DNA of 64,000 nt from Rhodococcus sp. 1168 (GCF_002091955.1 NZ_MKKY01000084.1:124001-188000), one strand, 5' to 3'; counted from the first letter of the stretch, positions 51,758-62,135 are shown. Notes: generated by a model not told the origin, from the sequence alone. Program-made: numbers and translations.

Positions 51758-52849
51758 ATGGACTTCACCACCACCGAGGCTCAGCGCGATCTCGCCGGGC
51801 TCACCCATGACATCGTTACCAAATACAGCACGAACGACGTCCAACGACAGCTGGATTCGAATCCGGACAGCATCGACCGCGCGCTGTGGGATGCGCTGAC
51901 GTCCGGCGGACTTCTGTCGGCCGCCGCACCCGAGTCCATCGGCGGCGACGGGTACGGCGAACTGGAAGCATCGTCGATCGCCATCGAACTCGGCAGAGGC
52001 CTTGCCGCCGTCCCTTTCGTGGCAAGTACTTCGGTCGCCGCGGCGATCGCCCGGTTCGGTTCGGACGAGCAGCGGACCGAGTGGGCAGCCCCAGCCGTTG
52101 CCGGCAGCTCGATCCTGACGTTGGCAATCGATGAAGAACACGGCGAGCCGCTCGACCCGTTGACCCGAGCAGACCGCACCGACACCGGCTGGACTTTGAC
52201 CGGCTCCAAGATCGGCGTCGACAGTGCACCCGTCGCCGACGGCTTCCTCGTCACGACGGCCGCAGGCGCGTTTCTCGTTCGCGCGGACGACGCCGGCGTC
52301 ACGGTCCTACCCCAGCAGGGCGTCGACAATCGCAGCATCGGAGTTCTCGAATTGAACTCGGTGCAGGTCGACTCGACCCGGTTGCTCGCAGATCCGGACC
52401 TCACGCGCTGGGTTCTGGCACGCGTCACGCTCGGAACCTGCGCATACCAGGTCGGGGTCCTGGAGGAATCGCTCCGGCTCACCGCCGAGTACGCCCGTGA
52501 ACGTGTTCAGTTCGGTAAGCCGATCGGCAGTTTCCAGGCCGTCGCACAGCGGTTGGCCGACGGGTACATCGACGTCAAGGGCGCCCGGTTGACGCTCTGG
52601 AAGGCAGCGTGGAGCCTCTCTGCAGGCAACAACGGTGACGAAGATGTTGCGGTCGCGAAGTTCTGGGCAGCGGACGCAGGCCACCGCGTCGCGCACACGC
52701 TGGTGCACATTCACGGTGGCGTCGGGCTCGATCGCGATCATCCGGTGCACCGATACTTCCTCGTCGCCAAGCGAGCAGAGTTCGCCTACGGACATGCCAC
52801 CGCTCAGCTGCGCCGTCTAGGTTCCGCTCTCGCCGACGTGCCTGCCTGA
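51758..52849 (+). CDS. fadE27: Acyl-CoA dehydrogenase FadE27 (ChsE5-like)
   Basis: A 363-residue partner subunit: DFTTTEAQRDLAGLTHDIVT at the N-terminus, an atypical FAD site (TRADRTDTGWTLTGSKIGVD), YARERVQFGKPIGSFQAVAQ, HIHGGVGLDRDHPVHRYFLV. Members of this group lack one set of active-site residues and work only with the FadE26-type subunit. A strong terminator follows directly. Confidence 0.92.
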   Translation: MDFTTTEAQRDLAGLTHDIVTKYSTNDVQRQLDSNPDSIDRALWDALTSGGLLSAAAPESIGGDGYGELEASSIAIELGRGLAAVPFVASTSVAAAIARFGSDEQRTEWAAPAVAGSSILTLAIDEEHGEPLDPLTRADRTDTGWTLTGSKIGVDSAPVADGFLVTTAAGAFLVRADDAGVTVLPQQGVDNRSIGVLELNSVQVDSTRLLADPDLTRWVLARVTLGTCAYQVGVLEESLRLTAEYARERVQFGKPIGSFQAVAQRLADGYIDVKGARLTLWKAAWSLSAGNNGDEDVAVAKFWAADAGHRVAHTLVHIHGGVGLDRDHPVHRYFLVAKRAEFAYGHATAQLRRLGSALADVPA

Positions 52850-52860
52850 ACCGGACTTAT

Positions 52861-52890
52861 CGCCCGACCTGGTACACGCCAGGTCGGGCG
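52861..52890. terminator. Terminator after fadE27
   Basis: Arms CGCCCGACCTGG and its complement with loop TACACG, 11 bases past the fadE27 stop. Confidence 0.85.
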
Positions 52891-52944
52891 ACACCGAGAA
52901 GGCGTGCCCCGCAGTGATTTTCGGGCAGACCCTCTAACTGCCAG

Positions 52945-53184
52945 TCAGTCGAAAAGAGTAGGTGACGGCGGCTCGTCGACCGCTGCTGCCGAGGAGCCCG
53001 TGGGCTGCGACTCTTCCCCAGGAGAACCTTTGCGGACCACCGACAATGTGGTGGTCCGCACCGAGAGTCGATGGCCGCCGTGATGTTCCAAAAGTGCGAG
53101 ACCCTGTCGAATCTCGAGCACTTTCCACGGGCCGGCGTGCCCGTTCGCCTGGACCAGGTCGCCTGCTGCGATCGCGGAAGCCAC
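52945..53184 (-). CDS. Small hypothetical protein with SH3-like strand pattern
   Basis: From GTG 53184, 79 residues. The first 50 (AAGDLVQANGHAGPWKVLEI, RQGLALLEHHGGHRLSVRTT) alternate short strands in the way of a small KOW/SH3-like barrel, and the tail is Ser/Pro/Glu-rich. I do not recognise the family. It is isolated between two terminators, so it would have its own promoter. Confidence 0.5.
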   Translation of the reverse strand: MASAIAAGDLVQANGHAGPWKVLEIRQGLALLEHHGGHRLSVRTTTLSVVRKGSPGEESQPTGSSAAAVDEPPSPTLFD

Positions 53185-53319
53185 TACGAGTCTCCATTCG
53201 GTTCGTTCATTCGTGTGTGACCCAACCCTAGTCGGCTCGGAACCCGTTGCTCGCCTCGAGCGCCCCTACCCGGCCCCAACGGAACTCACCTGCCTCGACA
53301 CACACTCTCCCGCAACATG

Positions 53320-53359
53320 ACTCGGCAGGCTCACGCGTGATCGCGTGAGCCTGCCGAGT
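53320..53359. terminator. Terminator downstream of the nitronate-monooxygenase-like gene
   Basis: Perfect 18-base arms (ACTCGGCAGGCTCACGCG and its complement) with loop TGAT, just past the end of the 53363-54478 gene. Confidence 0.85.
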
Positions 53360-53362
53360 TGT

Positions 53363-54478
53363 CTAGCGAATTTTGTCGAGCCTGCCGAGCGCTTCTTCGA
53401 ACCCGTCCACCAAATCGGCGATGACGTCCGCGACCGGACGAATCTCGTTCATCCTGCCGACGATCTGTCCCACCGGCATCGCCACCACCTCGGGATTGTC
53501 GGCGTTGTTGATTCGTTGATGCGCTTCACTGACCAAGATGTTCTGCAGCGGCATCGGTAGTGGATCCGGGGCCTCGGCGCCGTTCCACGCCTCGGTCCAC
53601 TTGGTCTTGAGCAAACGCGCGGGTTTACCCGAGTAGATGCGAGTTCGAACCGTATCGCTCGATGTCGCCGTCAACAACGCTTCCTGCATCGCCGACGGTT
53701 TGCCCTCCACGCGTGCACCGAGGCGGTACTCGGCCGCGGTCAGCCACATCGATCCCATCCACACGCCTTGGGCGCCGAGCGCCAACGCAGCCGCTACTTG
53801 CCGTCCACTGCCGATTCCGCCTGCCGCGAGAACTGCACCCGAATCGCCCAACGCCTCGACGATCTCGGGTAGCAGCACCATCGAAGCGATCTCACCGGTA
53901 TGACCCCCAGCTTCATACCCCTGAGCGATGACGATATCGACACCGTTTTCGATGTGTCGGCGCGCGTGCTCCGCCGTACCTGCCAGCGCTGCGACCGGCA
54001 CGCCGAGCTCGTGTGCCTGCACGATCACATCGTTCGGCGGCGAGCCAAGCGCGTTGGCGATCAACTTGATCGGGTGCTTCAACGCGACGTCGACGTGCGA
54101 GCGGGCCACCGAGTGCAGCCACCCGAGCACCCCTTCGTTACGTGCCGCATCGTCGTCGAGCGGCGGCACACCGAGCTGGTCGAGCGTGCGATCGATGAAC
54201 GCTCGATGCTCGGCCGGGATCAATTCGTTCAAGTCCACCGATGCGCCCTCGGTAGGAATCTTCGCCGGCATGACGATGTCGACACCGTACGGTTTGCCGT
54301 CGGTGTTCTCATCCATCCAGGTCAGCACCGCGTCGAGTTCTTCGGCGTCGTTGAACCGCACACAGCCGAGCACACCGAGTCCGCCGGCTCGGCTGATCGC
54401 CGCAGCGACATGTTCGGACGGAGTGAATCCGAAGATCGGAAATTCTATTCCGAATTTTTCCGACAGATCGGTATGCAT
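53363..54478 (-). CDS. Nitronate monooxygenase-family flavoprotein
   Basis: A 371-residue TIM-barrel FMN protein: MHTDLSEKFGIEFPIFGFTP, ISRAGGLGVLGCVRF, IVIAQGYEAGGHTGEIASMV, VLAAGGIGSGRQVAAALALG, GAQGVWMGSMWLTAAEY. Family members oxidise nitronates, but many mycobacterial paralogues act as enoyl reductases or have unknown substrates. It is six bases downstream of fadD19 in the same direction, so it belongs to the sterol regulon, perhaps handling a CoA-linked intermediate. Confidence 0.82.
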   Translation of the reverse strand: MHTDLSEKFGIEFPIFGFTPSEHVAAAISRAGGLGVLGCVRFNDAEELDAVLTWMDENTDGKPYGVDIVMPAKIPTEGASVDLNELIPAEHRAFIDRTLDQLGVPPLDDDAARNEGVLGWLHSVARSHVDVALKHPIKLIANALGSPPNDVIVQAHELGVPVAALAGTAEHARRHIENGVDIVIAQGYEAGGHTGEIASMVLLPEIVEALGDSGAVLAAGGIGSGRQVAAALALGAQGVWMGSMWLTAAEYRLGARVEGKPSAMQEALLTATSSDTVRTRIYSGKPARLLKTKWTEAWNGAEAPDPLPMPLQNILVSEAHQRINNADNPEVVAMPVGQIVGRMNEIRPVADVIADLVDGFEEALGRLDKIR

Positions 54479-54484
54479 GGTTGC

Positions 54485-56119
54485 TTAGTTCTCTGCGCTG
54501 GCGAGACGCGACGCGGAGGTCTCGTCAGCCGGGCGTTGCTCGGTCTGACTCAATGCCCACCGGTAGTCGGGCTTGCCGGCCGGCGAACGCTTGATCTCGT
54601 CGACGAACCACACCGCACGCGGAATCTTGTATCCCGCAATCTCTTTGCGAGCAGCGGTATCGAGGTCTGCGAGTGTGGGACGTTGTGTGCCTCGGGCCTG
54701 TACGACGGCAGCGACCCTGTGGCCGAGCCGCTCGTCCGGGACGCCGACGACGATGGCGTCGAACACCTCGGGGTGCGATTTGAGAGCACCTTCGACCTCC
54801 TCCGGGAACACTTTTTCGCCGCCGGTATTGATCGAGACCGAACCACGCCCGAGCATCGTGACGCTGCCATCGGCTTCGACCCTGGCGTAGTCGCCGGGAA
54901 TCGAGTAGCGGACGCCGTTGATCTCCTTGAACGTCTCAGCCGTCTTGACCTCGTCCTTGTAGTACCCGACCGGGATGTGCCCACTCCGCGCCAGCAGTCC
55001 CTTGACTCCCGAGCCTGCCTCGACGGGACGGCCGTCTTCACCGAGCACGATGGTCGAGGCGTCGATCTTCACCCGCGGTCCACCGGTGTGTTCGGCGCCC
55101 TTGGCGACTACGGACAGTCCGCCGAAACCGGTCTCGGAAGATCCGATCGAGTCGGTGATCATCCGGTTGGGAAGCAGTTCGAGGAGCTTTTCCTTGATGC
55201 TGGGTGAGAACAATGCTGCGCTGCTGGCTATCAGGAAGAGCGAAGACAAGTCGTAGGGCTTGCCATCCGGGCCGCCCTCGATGAGTGCGTCGAGCATCGG
55301 GCGTGCCATCGCATCGCCGGTGATGAAAACGAGGTTGATCCCGTATTTGTCGACCAGCTGCCAGATGGCGTGACCCTCGAAATCAGGGTGCAGCACGGTC
55401 TTTCCACCCCCGAAGAGGCTCTGGAACGTGGCCCACTGTGCCCCGCCGTGGATCATCGGAGGAATCGGCATTCTCGTCATCGGCGGATTCTCGGCGCCCA
55501 TTTTGGCGAGACCCCACTCGTCCTCGACGTACTCGCCGGTCATGAAGTTGATGCCACCGCCGAGCACACGCCAGATGTCCTCGTGCCTCCACATCACGCC
55601 TTTGGGGCTACCCGTGGTCCCACCGGTATAGAGCATGTAGATGTCGTCGTTGGTGCGTTCTTCGAAGTCGCGTTCGGGGGAAGAACTCTCGAGCGCGTCT
55701 TCGTAGGAGACCTGGCCCTCTGCGCCGTCGATCACCACGGTCGTCTTCAGCAGTGGACAGGTAGGTAGAACAGCGGCGACCTTGTCGGAGTAGCGGGCTT
55801 CATGAACGAGCGCGACCATGTCCGAATTCTCGAAGATGTACTGCAACTCGTTCTCGATGTAGCGGTAGTTCACATTGATCACCACTGCGCGAATCTTGAA
55901 GATAGCGACCATTGCCTCGATCGCCTCGATGCCGTTACGGCTGTACACCCCGACCTTGTCGCCCGGCTTGACGCCTTGCTTCTGCAGGTAGTGCGCTAGC
56001 CGGTTGGTTCTGTCTTCCATCTGCGCGTAGGTGATCTCTCGGTCTCCCGACAGCAAGGCAACACGGTCGGGAACAAGGTCGATTGCATGCTCGACGAGGT
56101 CTGCGATATTTAGGGCCAC
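54485..56119 (-). CDS. fadD19: Steroid-side-chain acyl-CoA synthetase FadD19
   Basis: A 544-residue AMP-forming ligase: ALNIADLVEHAIDLVPDRVA at the start, P-loop YTGGTTGSPKGVMW, GSSETGFGGLSV and the C-terminal lid with GEKVFPEEVEGAL and catalytic Lys region SPAGKPDYRW. The N-terminus and length match FadD19, which activates C26 or C24-branched sterol acids such as those from sitosterol. It is divergent from echA19, with a KstR box between them. Confidence 0.92.
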   Translation of the reverse strand: MALNIADLVEHAIDLVPDRVALLSGDREITYAQMEDRTNRLAHYLQKQGVKPGDKVGVYSRNGIEAIEAMVAIFKIRAVVINVNYRYIENELQYIFENSDMVALVHEARYSDKVAAVLPTCPLLKTTVVIDGAEGQVSYEDALESSSPERDFEERTNDDIYMLYTGGTTGSPKGVMWRHEDIWRVLGGGINFMTGEYVEDEWGLAKMGAENPPMTRMPIPPMIHGGAQWATFQSLFGGGKTVLHPDFEGHAIWQLVDKYGINLVFITGDAMARPMLDALIEGGPDGKPYDLSSLFLIASSAALFSPSIKEKLLELLPNRMITDSIGSSETGFGGLSVVAKGAEHTGGPRVKIDASTIVLGEDGRPVEAGSGVKGLLARSGHIPVGYYKDEVKTAETFKEINGVRYSIPGDYARVEADGSVTMLGRGSVSINTGGEKVFPEEVEGALKSHPEVFDAIVVGVPDERLGHRVAAVVQARGTQRPTLADLDTAARKEIAGYKIPRAVWFVDEIKRSPAGKPDYRWALSQTEQRPADETSASRLASAEN

Positions 56120-56130
56120 GCGTTAAAAGT

Positions 56131-56144
56131 AGAACGTGTTATCG
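56131..56144. promoter_or_regulatory. KstR operator between fadD19 and echA19
   Basis: TAGAACGTGTTATC keeps the AAC-GTT core and the left half; the last base departs from consensus. It is 12 bases from the fadD19 start and 53 bases from echA19. Confidence 0.7.
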
Positions 56145-56196
56145 TTTCTGGCAATAGCCAATCTGAGACCGAGATCACAAGAGTGAGGTAGCCACA

Positions 56197-57012
56197 GTGA
56201 CGTCGAGTGCGCCGGAAATCGGAACGAAATCACCGCACGCACTCGTGGAGAAGCGTGGCCAAGTCCTCATCGTGACGATGAACCGACCCGAAGCGCGCAA
56301 TGCACTGAGCGGCGAGATGATGGCCATAATGCGCGACGCCTGGGATCGTGTCGATGCCGACCCAGATATCCGGGTCGCCATCCTGACCGGCGCCGGCGGC
56401 GCGTTCTGCGCGGGCGCCGACCTCAAAGCGATGACCAGCACTCACCCAGGTGACAGTTTCAGTGGAGGCGGATGGGACCTGTCGAAGATCGAGGCCCTAC
56501 TCAAAGGCCGCAGGCTGACCAAGCCGCTCATCGCAGCCGTCGAGGGCCCCGCCATTGCAGGCGGTACCGAAATTCTTCAGGGCACCGATATTCGCGTCGC
56601 AGGTGAAAGCGCCAAGTTCGGTGTCTCCGAAGCAAAGTGGGGACTCTTTCCACTCGGCGGGTCCGCGGTGCGGCTCGTCCGGCAGATCCCGTACACGATT
56701 GCGGCCGACATCCTGTTGACCGGCAGGCATATTCGCGCTGCCGAAGCCAAGGAGATCGGGCTGATCGGTCACGTGGTCCCCGACGGTCAGGCGCTGGAGA
56801 AGGCACTCGAACTCGCCGAACTCATCGCCGCGAACGGCCCGCTCGCCGTACAGGCGATACTCAAAACCATCCGAGACACCGAGGGACTGCACGAGGAAGA
56901 GGCGTTCAAGATCGACGCCGAACTCGGCGTAGCGGTATTCAAGAGCCACGACGCCAAGGAAGGGCCGCGGGCATTCGTCGAGAAGCGGGCCCCGGTGTTC
57001 GAAGGTCGGTAG
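56197..57012 (+). CDS. echA19: Enoyl-CoA hydratase EchA19
   Basis: A 271-residue crotonase starting at GTG 56197. Family features include [20 protein letters not shown], the oxyanion-hole loop [15 protein letters not shown] and [20 protein letters not shown], with catalytic Glu likely in SEAKWGLFP. EchA19 hydrates the side-chain enoyl-CoA of sterol acids. It ends four bases before the convergent flavin-reductase gene. Gene order fadD19-echA19 matches Rv3515c-Rv3516. Confidence 0.9.
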   Translation: MTSSAPEIGTKSPHALVEKRGQVLIVTMNRPEARNALSGEMMAIMRDAWDRVDADPDIRVAILTGAGGAFCAGADLKAMTSTHPGDSFSGGGWDLSKIEALLKGRRLTKPLIAAVEGPAIAGGTEILQGTDIRVAGESAKFGVSEAKWGLFPLGGSAVRLVRQIPYTIAADILLTGRHIRAAEAKEIGLIGHVVPDGQALEKALELAELIAANGPLAVQAILKTIRDTEGLHEEEAFKIDAELGVAVFKSHDAKEGPRAFVEKRAPVFEGR

Positions 57013-57016
57013 CGCG

Positions 57017-57763
57017 TCAGCGCTGGACCGCCTCCATCGGCGTTCCATTGTCGACCAGTGCCGACAGCGTCGCAGCTTCCATGCCCGGCGAACCACACAC
57101 CAGAACCTGATGACGGTCGAAGGGCTCCTGGACAGCGATGACGTCGGCGAGGCTGCCTTCCCAACAGTGCTTCGCCCCGAACTTCGCGTCAGGGTCCGCG
57201 AGCTGTGCATTGATTGCCTCGTGCCACCTGTCCGGAGCCCATGGGTCCGCCAATTGATCCACCACCGGCACGACTTTCAGCCAGGGCAGTTCGGACGCAA
57301 GGATCCACAACAGATCCGCGGCATACAGATCGCTGGGCGATCGACCACCGAAGTACAACGTCACTCGAGGTGGCGACGGCCGACGCGTCAAGTCGAGGAT
57401 GAGCGAACGCATCGGTGCCAGCCCGGTTCCTCCGGCGATCATGACGACATCTCGACCGGAGTCGTCGATGTGAAAGTTGCCGCCCGGATTGCGGAGTTGC
57501 CATACGTCACCCGGGCGGGTCTCGTTGACGATCGACCCACTGACCCAGCCTGCCGGCACCGCTCGAACATGAAATTCGAGCTTGCCGTCCAGCGACGGCG
57601 GAAGCGCCGAGGAATACCGTCGAGACAGTGTTGCGTTCTGCGGCACCACGACCTCGATCGACTGTCCGGCTCGAAACGGAACGGCGTCCCCGACGAGGCG
57701 GACGACGGCCAAGTCGTTGCGTAGTCGGTTGTACTGGACCACTTTTGCGTTCCAAGTCTGCAT
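57017..57763 (-). CDS. FAD/NAD(P)-binding oxidoreductase of the ferredoxin-reductase type
   Basis: From ATG 57763 about 248 residues. The FAD domain carries SRRYSSALPP (RxYS motif) and GGNFHIDDSG; the NAD domain has VVMIAGGTGLAPMRSLI and a C-terminal VLVCGSPGMEAATL. There is no Cys cluster for a 2Fe-2S domain, so it resembles the reductase module of phenol hydroxylases or a flavin reductase. It might supply reduced flavin, for example to HsaA, but no evidence links them. An alternative ATG at 57787 would add eight residues. Confidence 0.78.
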   Translation of the reverse strand: MQTWNAKVVQYNRLRNDLAVVRLVGDAVPFRAGQSIEVVVPQNATLSRRYSSALPPSLDGKLEFHVRAVPAGWVSGSIVNETRPGDVWQLRNPGGNFHIDDSGRDVVMIAGGTGLAPMRSLILDLTRRPSPPRVTLYFGGRSPSDLYAADLLWILASELPWLKVVPVVDQLADPWAPDRWHEAINAQLADPDAKFGAKHCWEGSLADVIAVQEPFDRHQVLVCGSPGMEAATLSALVDNGTPMEAVQR

Positions 57764-57834
57764 GCCGTCAAGGATAAGCGGTCTCACCGCATGTTCGCGA
57801 TCAGCCGATAGCTTCCGGACCTCGACATGGATGC

Positions 57835-58353
57835 TCAGCGTTGGTGTCGCGGTTTCCAGACGACCAATGCGCTGCGTTGTACGGGAACGAGATCGCGTCG
57901 GTAGCTCGCGTGCACGTTCGCCAATTCCTGTGCGATTTCGGTGACACGTGCTTGCAGAGCCTCGACCTGATTGGTCAGCTCGATGATCCGCTTGATGCCT
58001 GCCAGGTTCACGCCCTCGTTCTGCGAGAGCCGCTGCACTTCGCGTAGCAATGCCACATCGCGCGGGGAGTAACGCCGCCCCCCACCGGTAGTGCGGTGCG
58101 GCGTCACCAACCCCAAACGGTCGTATGTACGCAGGGTCTGCGCGTGCATGCCCGCAAGTTGGGCCGCGACCGAGATGACGAACACCTGGGCGTCGGGGTC
58201 AGCGTGGCCGGGGCCACCCGATCCTGGAGTGGAGCCTGCGGAATGACCCAATCCTGGAGTGGAGCCTGCGGAATGACCCAATCCTGGAGTGGAGCCTGCG
58301 GAATGACCCGATCCTGGAGTGTTCGGCGGCAGTGTCACGATGCACCTGCCCAC
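57835..58353 (-). CDS. hspR: Heat-shock repressor HspR with expanded N-terminus
   Basis: A MerR-family repressor of 172 residues. The DNA-binding domain is typical ([40 protein letters not shown]) with a coiled-coil after it ([20 protein letters not shown]). HspR represses the dnaK operon through HAIR sites, with DnaK as co-repressor. The first 50 residues are unusual: they contain three near-identical copies of [10 protein letters not shown] instead of the short leader normally seen. The start overlaps the end of dnaJ by 19 bases. Confidence 0.92.
   Translation of the reverse strand: MGRCIVTLPPNTPGSGHSAGSTPGLGHSAGSTPGLGHSAGSTPGSGGPGHADPDAQVFVISVAAQLAGMHAQTLRTYDRLGLVTPHRTTGGGRRYSPRDVALLREVQRLSQNEGVNLAGIKRIIELTNQVEALQARVTEIAQELANVHASYRRDLVPVQRSALVVWKPRHQR
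58221..58320 (-). repeat. 30-bp tandem repeats inside hspR
   Basis: Three full units beginning ATCCTGGAGT (58221, 58251, 58281) differ at one base, followed by a 10-base partial unit. The period is a multiple of three, so the frame is preserved and each copy adds ten residues. Confidence 0.92.
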
Positions 58354-59522
58354 CCGGCCCGAGGGTCGAATCCGCTGGCCTTCTCGGCTTCCAGATAAGC
58401 GTGCAGTGCCTCGATGGCGGGATCGTCGAGTTTCTGCGGCACTGCGACCTTGACGGTGACCATCAGGTCACCTGCGGTCCCGGTCTTCTTGGGAACTCCT
58501 CGTCCGCGAACACGCAGTACACGTCCGTCGACCGTGCCCGGTGGGACCTTGACGCCGACTCGGCCGTCGAGGGTCGGGATCGACAACGTGGCCCCGAGGA
58601 CCAGCTCGCCGTAACTGACCGGCACCGTCACGGTGAGATCGTCGCCGCTGCGGCCGAAGACCTTGTCGGGCCGTACCCGAACGGTCACATACAGATCGCC
58701 GGACGGCGCCCCACGAAGTCCTGCTTCGCCCTGGCCCGCCAATCTGATCTTCTGGCCGTCGGACACTCCGGGAGGGACACGCACGGTGATGGTGCGAGTG
58801 CGGTTCTGCACTCCCGTACCGCGGCAGTCCTGACACGGATCGTCGATGATCGAACCGGTTCCGCGGCAGTCGTCGCAAGGCTCACTGAACCCGAACGCGC
58901 CCTGGTTGCGGTTGACCACGCCTGCGCCATTGCACCTTGGGCACACGCGGGGGCTGGTTCCTGGCTTCGCACCGCTGCCGTGACACGTGGTGCACGAGGA
59001 CGGGCTGGTCAGTCGCAGTGGAACGGTGACACCTTGCGTGGCTTCACGGAAACCGAGAGTGGTCTCGGTCTCGACGTCGCTGCCCCGTCGTGGACGGTTT
59101 CCCGCGGGGCGCTGCTGCGTGCCACCGCGGTTGAACAGTCCACCGAAGATGTCGCCGATTCCGCCGTCGCCGCCTCCGGCCTGACCGAAGATGTCGCCGA
59201 CGTCGAACGTCTGACCGCCGCCGCCTCCACCGAATCCGCCCGAACCGGGGCTGAATCCGCCTCCGCCCTGGCCGAATCCACCGGAAGCGAAGAGTCGACG
59301 TGCTTCGTCGTACTCCTTACGTTTCGCCGGATCGATGAGAACCGACTTGGCCTCGCTGACTGCCTTGAAGCGGCGCTCGGCCTCAGCGTTTCCAGGATTG
59401 GCGTCAGGATGGTTGTCCTTGGCCAGCTTCCGGTACGCCTTGTTTATCTCGTCTGTGGACGCGTTGGAGGAAACGCCCAGTTCCTTGTAGAAGTCCTTCT
59501 CGATCCACTCCCGCTGGCTCAC
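58335..59522 (-). CDS. dnaJ: Chaperone protein DnaJ (DnaJ1)
   Basis: A full-length type I J-protein of 395 residues: J-domain with HPD at 38-40, Gly/Phe-rich linker (residues about 78-125), a zinc-binding domain with four CxxCxGxG repeats ([32 protein letters not shown]) and a C-terminal substrate domain. It stimulates DnaK ATP hydrolysis. It follows grpE by 31 bases and overlaps hspR. Confidence 0.96.
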   Translation of the reverse strand: MSQREWIEKDFYKELGVSSNASTDEINKAYRKLAKDNHPDANPGNAEAERRFKAVSEAKSVLIDPAKRKEYDEARRLFASGGFGQGGGGFSPGSGGFGGGGGGQTFDVGDIFGQAGGGDGGIGDIFGGLFNRGGTQQRPAGNRPRRGSDVETETTLGFREATQGVTVPLRLTSPSSCTTCHGSGAKPGTSPRVCPRCNGAGVVNRNQGAFGFSEPCDDCRGTGSIIDDPCQDCRGTGVQNRTRTITVRVPPGVSDGQKIRLAGQGEAGLRGAPSGDLYVTVRVRPDKVFGRSGDDLTVTVPVSYGELVLGATLSIPTLDGRVGVKVPPGTVDGRVLRVRGRGVPKKTGTAGDLMVTVKVAVPQKLDDPAIEALHAYLEAEKASGFDPRAGWAGAS

Positions 59523-59553
59523 CGGGCGTTTCCTCCTCTCGCGCTATTTTTGT

Positions 59554-60186
59554 TTACTGCCCCTCGGGAGCATCGGCTCCCGAATCTTGTGACGCATCAT
59601 CGACCACACCGACCATCGCGGTCCGTAGGACACGATCTCCGAGCTTGTAACCCGGACGCATCAGCGTCCCGATCACTGGTTCGTGTCCGTCACCCTCATG
59701 GGAGACGGCTTCGTGAACCGACGGATCGAACGTGTCACCGATGGCGCCGAACGCGGCTAGTCCGATGCTGTCGAACACACCGGCGAGCTTGTTCGAGAGC
59801 GCCTTCAGCGGACCCGTCTCCAGGTCTCCGTGCTGTCGAGCTCGCTCCAGATCATCGAGGATCGGGAGAAACTGGGAGACAACGGACGCTTTCGCGTTCT
59901 CTGCTCCCGATTGCTTCTCGCGGTCGGTACGCCGACGGTAGTTGGCATACTCTGCCGACACCCGCTGCAGATCGGCGGTGAGTTCCGCGATCTGTGTATC
60001 GCGCACGTCTTCCACCACCTCTGCCTCGATATCCCCTTCGTCCACCGAGTCGGGTTGGGACGCAGCCCCGGTGCCCACGAGGGGTTCCGGAACTGCGTCA
60101 CCTTCCCGAACTTCACCGGTCTCGGGATCGATCTTTCGCTTGTCCACGAAAGTGACCGGTTCCTGCTCGGTGTTACCCGAACTCAC
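59554..60186 (-). CDS. grpE: Nucleotide exchange factor GrpE
   Basis: A 210-residue protein. An acidic disordered N-terminus, a long helix ([40 protein letters not shown]) and a C-terminal beta domain ([36 protein letters not shown]) are all typical. It releases ADP from DnaK. The start overlaps the dnaK stop by four bases. Confidence 0.95.
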   Translation of the reverse strand: MSSGNTEQEPVTFVDKRKIDPETGEVREGDAVPEPLVGTGAASQPDSVDEGDIEAEVVEDVRDTQIAELTADLQRVSAEYANYRRRTDREKQSGAENAKASVVSQFLPILDDLERARQHGDLETGPLKALSNKLAGVFDSIGLAAFGAIGDTFDPSVHEAVSHEGDGHEPVIGTLMRPGYKLGDRVLRTAMVGVVDDASQDSGADAPEGQ

Positions 60187-62024
60187 TTCTTCTCCGTGTC
60201 GACGGGCTCGTCCACGACCTCGGCGTCGACGACACCGTCGTCAGCAGCCTGAGCCCCGCCCTCTGCGCCGCCCTGCTCGTTGGCCTGAGCCTCGTAGATG
60301 GCGGTGCCGAGTGCCTGAGACTCGGTGGACAGCTTCTCCACAGCGGACTTGACCGCCGAGATGTCGCTACCGGCGAGAGCCGACTTGGCCTCTTCGATTG
60401 CCGTTTCGACGCGGCCCTTGAGTTCGGCGTCGACCTTGTCCTCGTTGTCCTTGACGAACTTCTCCGTCTGGTGGACGAGGGACTCGGCCTGGTTGCGGAC
60501 CTCGGCCTCTTCGCGACGAGCCTTGTCCTCGTCTGCGTGAGCTTCCGCGTCGGCGACCATGCGCTCGATCTCTTCCTTGGACAAGCCGGAGCCGTCCTGG
60601 ATCTTGATCGTGTTTTCCTTGCCGGTGCCCTTGTCCTTGGCCGTGACGTGCACGATGCCGTTGGCGTCGATGTCGAACGTGACCTCGATCTGGGGCACTC
60701 CGCGAGGAGCAGGTGGCAGTTCCGTCAGCTCGAAGGAGCCGAGGAGCTTGTTGTGCGAAGCGATCTCGCGCTCACCCTGGAAGACCTGGATCTGCACCGA
60801 AGGCTGATTGTCGTCAGCGGTGGTGAAGGTCTCGGACCTCTTGGTCGGGATGGTGGTGTTGCGCTCGATGAGCTTGGTCATCACGCCACCCTTGGTCTCG
60901 ATGCCGAGGGACAGCGGTGTGACGTCGAGGAGTAGAACGTCCTTGACCTCACCCTTGAGCACGCCTGCCTGCAATGCAGCACCGACGGCCACGACCTCGT
61001 CCGGGTTGACGCCCTTGTTGGGCTCGCGTCCACCGGAGAGTTCCTTGACCAGCTCGGATACCGCAGGCATACGCGTCGAACCACCGACGAGTACGACGTG
61101 GTCGATGTCCTTGACGGCGATGCCGGAGTCCTTGACCACTGCCTGGAACGGCGCACGAGTGCGGTCGAGCAGGTCGGAGGTGATCTTCTGGAACTCCGAG
61201 CGGCTGAGCTGCTCGTCGAGGAACAACGGGTTCTTGTCGGCGTCGACCGTGATGTACGGAAGGTTGATCGACGTGCTCTGCCCGGAGGACAGCTCGATCT
61301 TCGCCTTCTCGGCAGCTTCACGAAGACGCTGCAGAGCCATCTTGTCCTTGGTCAGATCGATGCCGTTCTGAGCCTTGAACTTGTCGACGAGCCAGGTGAC
61401 GATCCGCTCGTCCCAGTCGTCGCCACCGAGGTGGTTGTCGCCCGAGGTTGCACGGACCTCGACGACACCGTCGCCGATTTCCAGCAGGGAGACGTCGAAC
61501 GTGCCGCCGCCGAGGTCGAACACCAGAATGGTCTGCTCGCTGTCGCCCTTGTCCAGGCCGTAGGCGAGTGCAGCCGCGGTGGGCTCGTTGACGATGCGCA
61601 GGACGTTGAGACCGGCGATCTGACCGGCTTCCTTGGTTGCCTGACGCTGCGCGTCCTCGAAGTAGGCGGGCACGGTGATGACCGCGTCGGTGATTTCCTC
61701 GCCCAGGTAAGCCTCGGCGTCGCGCTTCAGCTTCTGCAGCGTGCGCGCACTGATCTCCTGTGGCGTGTACTTCTTACCGTCGATCTCCACGTTCCAGTCC
61801 GTGCCGACGTGACGCTTCACGGATCGAATCGTGCGGTCGACGTTGGTAACCGCCTGGTTCTTCGCGGGCTGGCCGACGAGCACTTCACCGTTTTTGGCGA
61901 AGGCGACGACCGACGGTGTGGTGCGTGATCCCTCGGCGTTGGCGACCACAACCGGCTCGCCGCCCTCTAGGACGGACACAACCGAGTTGGTGGTCCCGAG
62001 GTCGATACCGACCGCACGAGCCAT
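60183..62024 (-). CDS. dnaK: Chaperone protein DnaK
   Basis: The 613-residue Hsp70 has ATPase motifs [60 protein letters not shown] and [16 protein letters not shown]. The linker and substrate domain follow ([20 protein letters not shown]) and the C-terminus ends acidic (DEPVDTEKK). It is first in dnaK-grpE-dnaJ-hspR. Two HAIR-like inverted repeats lie upstream. Confidence 0.97.
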   Translation of the reverse strand: MARAVGIDLGTTNSVVSVLEGGEPVVVANAEGSRTTPSVVAFAKNGEVLVGQPAKNQAVTNVDRTIRSVKRHVGTDWNVEIDGKKYTPQEISARTLQKLKRDAEAYLGEEITDAVITVPAYFEDAQRQATKEAGQIAGLNVLRIVNEPTAAALAYGLDKGDSEQTILVFDLGGGTFDVSLLEIGDGVVEVRATSGDNHLGGDDWDERIVTWLVDKFKAQNGIDLTKDKMALQRLREAAEKAKIELSSGQSTSINLPYITVDADKNPLFLDEQLSRSEFQKITSDLLDRTRAPFQAVVKDSGIAVKDIDHVVLVGGSTRMPAVSELVKELSGGREPNKGVNPDEVVAVGAALQAGVLKGEVKDVLLLDVTPLSLGIETKGGVMTKLIERNTTIPTKRSETFTTADDNQPSVQIQVFQGEREIASHNKLLGSFELTELPPAPRGVPQIEVTFDIDANGIVHVTAKDKGTGKENTIKIQDGSGLSKEEIERMVADAEAHADEDKARREEAEVRNQAESLVHQTEKFVKDNEDKVDAELKGRVETAIEEAKSALAGSDISAVKSAVEKLSTESQALGTAIYEAQANEQGGAEGGAQAADDGVVDAEVVDEPVDTEKK

Positions 62025-62061
62025 AATATTTCCTCCTGTTATTGCTGTGGAAAATGCCTAG

Positions 62062-62081
62062 CTGAGTGAACTGCACTCAAG
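62062..62081. promoter_or_regulatory. HAIR element 1 upstream of dnaK
   Basis: CTGAGT, seven bases, ACTCAAG: close to the CTTGAGT-N7-ACTCAAG site bound by HspR. It is 37 bases from the dnaK start. Confidence 0.75.
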
Positions 62082-62114
62082 TCTGCAAGACAACATTTGA
62101 TTCGTCAAGCTGGA

Positions 62115-62135
62115 GTTGAGCCTCATCCACTCAAG
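62115..62135. promoter_or_regulatory. HAIR-like element 2 upstream of dnaK
   Basis: GTTGAGC, seven bases, ACTCAAG: the right half is perfect and the left half matches five of seven consensus bases. It is 90 bases from the dnaK start. Confidence 0.6.

Noticed and set aside
58221-58320. Tandem repeats as an assembly artefact
   Set aside because: Not dismissed fully, but the unit length keeps the frame, one base differs between units, and the downstream HspR domain is intact; I kept it as real.
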